Assembly (NCBI GenBank): GCA_964569315.1
Contig: CAZMUZ010000080.1
Coordinates: 1 to 17,859, forward strand
Source of the DNA: CADEFF01 sp964569315
GTDB lineage: Bacteria > Pseudomonadota > Alphaproteobacteria > Dongiales > Dongiaceae
DNA length: 17,859 bases
Direction: 5' to 3'
Shown here: positions 13,718 to 17,859 of the stretch, in pieces
How positions within the stretch are numbered: position 1 is the first letter of the stretch
Layout of the letters: each line of letters begins with the position of its first letter
Position numbers and translations under genes: made by a program
Notes under the pieces: generated by a model
What the model was told of the DNA's origin: nothing
The model's database searches: none
What the model saw: only the letters and a program-made list of their open reading frames with translations

Positions 13718-13743
13718 CATCCTTCGACAGGCTCAGGATGAGG
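13718..13743 (+). repeat. REP-like element, copy 3
   Basis: This is the fullest direct copy. It starts CATCCTTCGACAGGCTCAGG and ends ATGAGG, with a CATCC/GGATG stem. It lies 27 bases before the 3' end of apt, which is on the opposite strand. Confidence 0.8.
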
Positions 13744-13770
13744 TAAGCTTTTAAGCGCCGGTTACGGCCG

Positions 13771-14298
13771 TCACTGCTCGTAGCGCACGACGCTCGTGAT
13801 CGGCAGATCGAGCTGCGCGCGCCCGTCGAGGAAGGCGAGCTCGATGATGCAGGCGGCGGCCAGCACCTCGGCGCCGACCTTGCGAAGCAGCGCCACCGCC
13901 GCCTTGAGGGTGCCGCCGGTCGCCAGCAGGTCGTCCACCACCACGACGCGCTCGCCGGGGCGGATCGCATCGGCCTGGATCTCGACCGTATCGGTGCCGT
14001 ATTCGAGATCGTAGCTGTAGGGAATGACCTTGCCCGGCAGCTTCCCCTTCTTGCGGATCATGGTGAAGCCGCAGCCGAGATTGAAGGCGAGGGGGGCTGC
14101 CACGAGAAAGCCGCGGGATTCGATCCCGACCAGCCGGTCGGGCTGCAGCAGCCTGATGTCGCGGGTAAGCTGATGCACCGTCTCCCGCCAGGCGGCGGCG
14201 TCGGCGAGCAGCGTCGAGATGTCGTAGAACAGGATCCCCGGCTTCGGGAAATCCGCGATCTGGCGGATATGATCCTTGATCGAGATGAGTTCGGCCAT
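13771..14298 (-). CDS. apt: Adenine phosphoribosyltransferase
   Basis: This 175-residue cytoplasmic enzyme salvages adenine by converting it with PRPP to AMP. The PRPP-binding loop is VVVVDDLLATGGT (118-130). The N-terminal IRQIADFPKPGILFYDIS, the LVGIESRGF segment and IRKKGKLPG are all typical of Apt, and the length is standard. ATG 14298 gives MAELISIKDHIRQ and has AGGAAC just upstream. An in-frame ATG at 14349 would add 17 residues encoded entirely by the tandem repeats, so it is less likely but cannot be excluded. It is convergent with the putative glycosyltransferase across the REP cluster and divergent from the MCE transporter operon. Confidence 0.95.
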   Translation of the reverse strand: MAELISIKDHIRQIADFPKPGILFYDISTLLADAAAWRETVHQLTRDIRLLQPDRLVGIESRGFLVAAPLAFNLGCGFTMIRKKGKLPGKVIPYSYDLEYGTDTVEIQADAIRPGERVVVVDDLLATGGTLKAAVALLRKVGAEVLAAACIIELAFLDGRAQLDLPITSVVRYEQ

Positions 14299-14299
14299 C

Positions 14300-14347
14300 G
14301 TTCCTGCAATCCGGCGTTCCTGCAATCCGGCGTCCCTGCAATCCGGC
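14300..14347 (-). repeat. apt: Three tandem 16-bp repeats carrying the apt ribosome binding site
   Basis: There are three contiguous units at 14300-14315, 14316-14331 and 14332-14347. On the apt strand each reads GCCGGATTGCAGGAAC, the outermost with one change (GGGAC). The last unit ends one base before the apt ATG, so its AGGAA acts as the Shine-Dalgarno sequence and each unit adds another purine core. Three units total 48 bases, which keeps the upstream ATG at 14349 in frame. Confidence 0.9.
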
Positions 14348-14384
14348 ATCGCCCGGCAGCGATCGGTTCCGCTGCGGGCGGCGC

Positions 14385-14413
14385 AATCTAGAACATCGTC
14401 GATGCCGACGGAA
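14385..14413 (-). promoter_or_regulatory. apt: Candidate apt promoter
   Basis: On the minus strand TTCCGT (14413-14408) and TAGATT (14390-14385) are separated by 17 bases, a plausible -35/-10 pair about 85 bases upstream of the apt ATG. The match to consensus is moderate. Confidence 0.3.
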
Positions 14414-14502
14414 CCCGATCCTGGGGCGAGGCCGCCTTTAACCAATTCGCGCTGCCCGGCTTTCCCCGCAGCCGGCGCCGCCGCGAGACCACATCCGCGA
14501 TC

Positions 14503-14533
14503 TTGTCGCCATCGCGGCGGATTCGGGTATCAT
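14503..14533 (+). promoter_or_regulatory. Candidate promoter of the MCE transporter operon
   Basis: TTGTCG (14503-14508) and TATCAT (14528-14533) resemble -35/-10 boxes, though the 19-base spacer is long. If real, transcription starts near 14540. That excludes the ATG at 14532 and favours the ATG at 14565 behind AAGGGGG (14545-14551). Confidence 0.35.
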
Positions 14534-14564
14534 GCGCGGGCGCCAAGGGGGACCGGCAAGGGGA

Positions 14565-15695
14565 ATGGGCGAAGAACCCGGCTTGACCATCGCAGCCGAC
14601 GGCGGGCAGCTCCGGGTCGCCGCGCGCGGCTCCTGGATTACGCCCTTGCTCGGCCGCGTCGGCACGGAGCTCGATCGCATCGAGCCCCGCGGCGCCGCGA
14701 GCGGCGTCTTCGATCTCGGCGCGGTCGACCGCATGGATACGGCGGGGGCCTGGCTGATCGAGCGCACCCGCGCGCGGCTCGCCGAAACGGGCGGCGACTT
14801 CTCGCTGGCCGGCGTGCAGCCCGATCACCGGCGCCTCCTCGATCGCGTGAAGGAGGCCGGCAAGTCGGACCCGCTGCCGGAAACCCCGCATCCCACGCCG
14901 CTCGACGTGGTGGCACGGCTCGGCAAGGGCACGATCGGCGCCTTCGAGCGGGGCATCGAGCTGCTGAATTTCCTGGGCGCGGTCGTCATCGCCATGGTGC
15001 GCGTGCTGCTCCGCCCGCGCCGTATCCGTTTCACCTCCTTCGTCAGCCATATCGAGCAGGTCGGCCTCGACGCCATGCCGATCGTGGGGCTGATTACCTT
15101 CCTCGTCGGCATCGTGCTCGCCTATCAGGGCGTCGATCAGCTCCGCCGCTTCGGCGCGGAGGTCTTCACGGTCGATCTCGTCGCCGTCTCGGCGCTCCGA
15201 GAGATGGGGATCCTGCTGACCGCGATTATGGTCGCCGGCCGTTCCGGCAGCGCCTTCACCGCCCAGATCGGCACCATGCAGGTGAACGAGGAGGTCGACG
15301 CCATGCGCACCATGGGCCTCGACCCGATCGAGGTGCTGGTGCTGCCGCGGGTGATGGCGCTGGTGGTGTCGGTGCCGCTGCTCACCTTCTTCGCCAACAT
15401 GATGGCGCTCATCGGCGGCGGGCTCATGGCCTATCTGCTGATCGACATCTCGCCGGCGCAGTTCGCCTCGCAGGTGCGCGAGGCGGTGTCGATGTGGACC
15501 TTCTGGGTCGGCATCATCAAGGCGCCGGTGTTCGCCTTCATCATCGGCATGGTGGGCTGCTTCGAGGGCCTCAAGGTCCAGGGCAGCGCCGAGAGCGTCG
15601 GGCGCCTCACCACCCAGTCGGTCGTCGAATCGATCTTCCTCGTGATCGTGTTCGACGCGCTCTTCTCCATCCTCTTCTCCTATATCGGGATCTGA
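14565..15695 (+). CDS. mlaE: MlaE/LinK-type ABC permease with fused N-terminal STAS domain
   Basis: This is a 376-residue inner-membrane permease of an MCE lipid or hydrophobic-compound transporter. Residues about 7-98 form a STAS/MlaB-like domain with the FDLGAVDRMDTAGAWLIERT segment; in E. coli this is the separate protein MlaB. The MlaE domain follows (about 130-376): FVSHIEQVGLDAMPIVGLIT, LREMGILLTAIMVAGRSGSA, and the EVDAMRTMGLDPIEVLVLPR coupling region, with about five hydrophobic segments. I chose ATG 14565, preceded by AAGGGGG and AAGGGG. ATG 14532 adds 11 uncharacteristic residues and overlaps a promoter-like -10. It heads the operon: the ATPase gene begins 3 bases after its stop. 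The fusion is common in alphaproteobacterial LinK-type permeases. Confidence 0.94.
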   Translation: MGEEPGLTIAADGGQLRVAARGSWITPLLGRVGTELDRIEPRGAASGVFDLGAVDRMDTAGAWLIERTRARLAETGGDFSLAGVQPDHRRLLDRVKEAGKSDPLPETPHPTPLDVVARLGKGTIGAFERGIELLNFLGAVVIAMVRVLLRPRRIRFTSFVSHIEQVGLDAMPIVGLITFLVGIVLAYQGVDQLRRFGAEVFTVDLVAVSALREMGILLTAIMVAGRSGSAFTAQIGTMQVNEEVDAMRTMGLDPIEVLVLPRVMALVVSVPLLTFFANMMALIGGGLMAYLLIDISPAQFASQVREAVSMWTFWVGIIKAPVFAFIIGMVGCFEGLKVQGSAESVGRLTTQSVVESIFLVIVFDALFSILFSYIGI

Positions 15696-15698
15696 GGC

Positions 15699-16484
15699 AT
15701 GGCCGGGACGACGCCCCCGAAGACGGACGGCAAGCCGATCATCGCGATCGGCGGGCTCGTCAACCGCTTCGGCCGCCAGACCGTGCATGACGGGCTCGAC
15801 CTCGAGGTCCGGCGCGGCGAGGTGCTGGGGGTCGTCGGCGGTTCCGGCACCGGCAAATCCGTGCTGCTGCGGACCATCATCGGCCTCAACCGGCCGGCCG
15901 CCGGGAAGATCGTCGTGCTGGGCGAGGAAGTGACCGCGCTCAGCGACGCGGAGTGGCAGGCGATGCAGACGCGCTGGGGCGTGCTCTTCCAGGGCGGCGC
16001 GCTCTTCAGCTCGCTCACCGTCGCGGAGAACATCCAGGTGTTGCTGAAGGAGCACACCAGGCTGCCGCGCTCCGTCATCGACGAGATCACCGCGCTCAAG
16101 ATCCGGCTGGTCGGCCTGCCCGCGAACGCGGCCGGAAAATATCCGTCGGAGCTCTCGGGCGGCATGCGGAAGCGGGCGGGGTTGGCCCGGGCGCTGGCGA
16201 TGGACCCGGAGCTCCTGTTCCTCGACGAGCCCACCGCCGGCCTCGATCCGATCGGCGCCTCCGCCTTCGATCGATTGATCGCCGATCTTCAAAAAAGCTT
16301 GGGATTAACGGTGTTTATGGTGACGCATGATCTGGACAGCCTGCGGGCGATCTGCGACCGTATCGCCGTTCTGGTCGACAAGAAGATCAAGATCGGAACC
16401 ATGGAGGAATTGCTGAAAGACGACCATCCCTGGATCCGGGAGTATTTCCACGGTCCCCGGGCGCGTGCGGCAGGGATGAGCTGA
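15699..16484 (+). CDS. mlaF: MlaF/LinL-type ABC transporter ATPase
   Basis: This 261-residue cytoplasmic ATPase energises the MCE transporter. Walker A is GGSGTGKS (47-54). The Q-loop region is LFQGGALFSSLTVAEN, the signature is LSGGMRKRAGLARAL (the Mla-specific GGMRKR form), Walker B is LLFLDEPTAGLDP and the switch histidine is in MVTHDLDS. Length matches MlaF. The ATG at 15699 follows the permease stop by 3 bases, so translation is probably coupled. The MCE protein gene starts 10 bases after its stop. Confidence 0.96.
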   Translation: MAGTTPPKTDGKPIIAIGGLVNRFGRQTVHDGLDLEVRRGEVLGVVGGSGTGKSVLLRTIIGLNRPAAGKIVVLGEEVTALSDAEWQAMQTRWGVLFQGGALFSSLTVAENIQVLLKEHTRLPRSVIDEITALKIRLVGLPANAAGKYPSELSGGMRKRAGLARALAMDPELLFLDEPTAGLDPIGASAFDRLIADLQKSLGLTVFMVTHDLDSLRAICDRIAVLVDKKIKIGTMEELLKDDHPWIREYFHGPRARAAGMS

Positions 16485-16494
16485 CCGGCAGTCG

Positions 16495-17427
16495 ATGGAA
16501 ACCAGAGCCCACCATATCGCCGTCGGCGCGTTCGTCCTGCTGCTCATGGCGGGCGCCGCGGCCTTCGTCATCTGGATCTCGAAATATAGCGCCGAGGCGG
16601 AGTACGCCTATTACGACCTGTTGATGGAGGACGACGTGACCGGCCTCTCGGTCGACGGGCCGGTGCGGTTCCACGGCGTGGTGGTCGGACGGGTCTCCGA
16701 GATCAAGATCGATCCGGCGAATCCGACGCTCGTGCGCGTGACGATCGAGGTCGCGAAGGGCACGCCGATCCATGTCGATGCCGTCGCCTCGCTCGAGCCG
16801 CAAGGCATCACCGGCGTGCTCTATGTCCTCCTCTCCGGCGGCTCCGAAGGCAGCATGATGCTGCCGCAGACGACGAAAGCGCCCTATCCGGTCATCGCGG
16901 CGCGTCCCGGCAAGTTCGCCGCCATCCTCGCGAGCGCGCCCGAGCTGCTCGATGCGGCGACGGCGCTGGTCAAGCAGGTCCAGCTCATCTTCGACGACAA
17001 GAACCGCGCCGCGATCGCGAGCACTCTCGACAACGTCAGCGCCCTGACCTCCGCGCTCGCCGATAATCGCGAAGGCTTGAGCAACCTCGTGTCGACCGGC
17101 ACGTCGGCCGCGGAGGAAATCCGCTCGCTCGCCCAGGAGCTGAAAGGGCATCTCGGCACCATCACCGGCGCCACCATGGCGGCGCAGCAGGATCTGCACA
17201 ACGTTTCCGAGGCGTTCAGCGGCGCGGCTTCGGAGATTCAGACCCTCGTATCCGCGAACCAGCGGCCGATCGCCGACTTCACCAATGGCGGCCTCTATGA
17301 GGCGTCCCAGCTTCTGGTGGAGCTGCGGCTCTTCATCGACACGATGCAGCGCATCGCCGTGCAGTTCGAGCGCGATCCGGCGCGCTTCCTGTTCGGCGAC
17401 CGGCAGAAAGGGTACGAAGCGCAATGA
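16495..17427 (+). CDS. mlaD: MlaD/LinM-type MCE-domain protein
   Basis: This 310-residue protein is anchored in the inner membrane and projects into the periplasm. A single N-terminal helix (about 9-29, VGAFVLLLMAGAAAFVIWIS) precedes one MCE domain (about 38-115) with the hallmark GLSVDGPVRFHGVVVGRVSE and LEPQGITGVLYVLLSGGS. A long, mostly helical region (about 140-290) follows, rich in Ala, Leu and Gln. Such regions in single-MCE proteins are thought to extend the hydrophobic channel. E. coli MlaD is about 183 residues, so this is the longer LinM-like form. Its stop overlaps the start of the lipoprotein gene (ATGA at 17424-17427). Confidence 0.95.
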   Translation: METRAHHIAVGAFVLLLMAGAAAFVIWISKYSAEAEYAYYDLLMEDDVTGLSVDGPVRFHGVVVGRVSEIKIDPANPTLVRVTIEVAKGTPIHVDAVASLEPQGITGVLYVLLSGGSEGSMMLPQTTKAPYPVIAARPGKFAAILASAPELLDAATALVKQVQLIFDDKNRAAIASTLDNVSALTSALADNREGLSNLVSTGTSAAEEIRSLAQELKGHLGTITGATMAAQQDLHNVSEAFSGAASEIQTLVSANQRPIADFTNGGLYEASQLLVELRLFIDTMQRIAVQFERDPARFLFGDRQKGYEAQ

Positions 17428-17859
17428 GCGGCCTTCGAACGGGCTTCCGGCGCCGCGAGGCGCTCCGTCTCTTTGCCGGCTCGCTCGCCGCGATGCCGAT
17501 CGCCGCTTGCGGCATCCTGCCCCAGGTGAGCCAACCGGTCGATCTCTACACCCTCACCCCGAAGACGACCTTCGGCGATCCGCCGGCGAAGGTGGACTGG
17601 CAGCTCGTGGTGGAGCGCCCGGTCGCCGCCGCCGGCATCGACAGCGCGCGCATCGCCCTCCAGAAGGACCCCTATCAGCTCCAGTATTTCGCGAAGGCGG
17701 CCTGGACCGACAATGCGCCGGCCATGGTGCAGACGCTGCTGATCGAATCCTTCGAGAATTCCGGCGCGATCGTCGCGGTCGGCCGGGAGGCGATCGGCCT
17801 CAAGCCGGACTTCCTGGTGAAGACGGACCTTCGCGAGTTCCAGGCCTATTACGACGGCG
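17424..17859 (+). CDS. ABC-type transport auxiliary lipoprotein (LinN/PqiC-like), N-terminal part
   Basis: The first 145 residues of a lipoprotein are present; the gene runs past the window end. An Arg-rich start (RTGFRRREALRLF) and hydrophobic stretch lead to a lipobox AAMPIAAC, with the lipidated Cys at residue 29. The domain then shows PVDLYTLTPKTTF, ARIALQKDPYQLQYFAKAAW and APAMVQTLLIESFENSGAI, the conserved pattern of the ABC_trans_aux family that includes LinN and PqiC. The twin arginine before the hydrophobic segment could mean Tat export of the lipoprotein. ATG 17424 overlaps the MCE gene's TGA by the ATGA arrangement, indicating translational coupling. Its likely role is the outer-membrane end of the MCE pathway (family knowledge). 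Confidence 0.93.
   Translation, partial: MSGLRTGFRRREALRLFAGSLAAMPIAACGILPQVSQPVDLYTLTPKTTFGDPPAKVDWQLVVERPVAAAGIDSARIALQKDPYQLQYFAKAAWTDNAPAMVQTLLIESFENSGAIVAVGREAIGLKPDFLVKTDLREFQAYYDG

Noticed and set aside
14300..14347. CRISPR-like repeat array
   Set aside because: The 16-base units are contiguous with no spacers, and no cas genes are present. The 19-base array at 8540-8596 fails for the same reason.
14388..16292. A 634-codon open frame on the minus strand
   Set aside because: Antisense shadow of the permease and ATPase genes, with His/Asp/Glu-rich low-complexity translation.
1..17859. tRNA, rRNA, riboswitch, integrase or transposase genes
   Set aside because: I looked for these, especially around the AT-rich gene and the relic, and found no tRNA arms, recombinase motifs or riboswitch cores. 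The route by which the HEPN gene arrived is therefore not visible.

Overview
The window is GC-rich (most coding lines near 70% G+C) with strong GC3 bias, a Tat-exported peptide-type binding protein, a LinKLMN/Mla-type MCE transporter whose permease carries a STAS domain, and REP-like CCTTCGACAGGCTCAGGATG elements. Together these point to an alphaproteobacterium, perhaps of the Rhodospirillales or Hyphomicrobiales type. That placement is inference; no rRNA or other phylogenetic marker is present.

Left part (1-8476): three units that look like small-molecule uptake and catabolism. A GcvA-like LysR regulator (3557-4465, +) diverges from a minus-strand unit of a Rieske mononuclear oxygenase, a family 5 extracytoplasmic binding protein and the start of a DppB-type permease (3454 down to 1). 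A second minus-strand pair encodes a DMT/EamA exporter and a choline-sulfatase-like enzyme (7054 down to 4557). It diverges from a DAO-family FAD oxidoreductase (7172-8476, +). The Rieske bridging residue is Glu, as in CntA-type enzymes for quaternary ammonium compounds, and the sulfatase has the choline-sulfatase C-terminus. A shared role in quaternary-amine or amine catabolism is therefore a reasonable hypothesis.

Middle part (8477-13770): an accessory-looking stretch. It holds a GFA-fold zinc protein preceded by three 19-bp tandem repeats, and a RadC/JAMM protein with an extra N-terminal domain. Next comes an AT-rich gene (10079-11038) for a HEPN-domain protein with two C-terminal zinc ribbons, the best candidate here for an undescribed defence or stress function. 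A gene-poor 549-bp stretch follows, with a start-less relic of the gene at 12722 and a near-perfect 38-bp palindrome. Then come a TDT-family transporter, the intact parent gene (a putative GT-A-like protein with an apparently leaderless promoter) and a cluster of three REP-like elements.

Right part (13771-17859): adenine phosphoribosyltransferase (minus strand) has three 16-bp tandem repeats directly before its start codon, each carrying a Shine-Dalgarno-like core. Divergent from it is a lipid-transport operon: MlaE-type permease with fused STAS domain, MlaF-type ATPase, MlaD-type MCE protein and an auxiliary lipoprotein (cut by the window end). This is the LinK-LinL-LinM-LinN arrangement.
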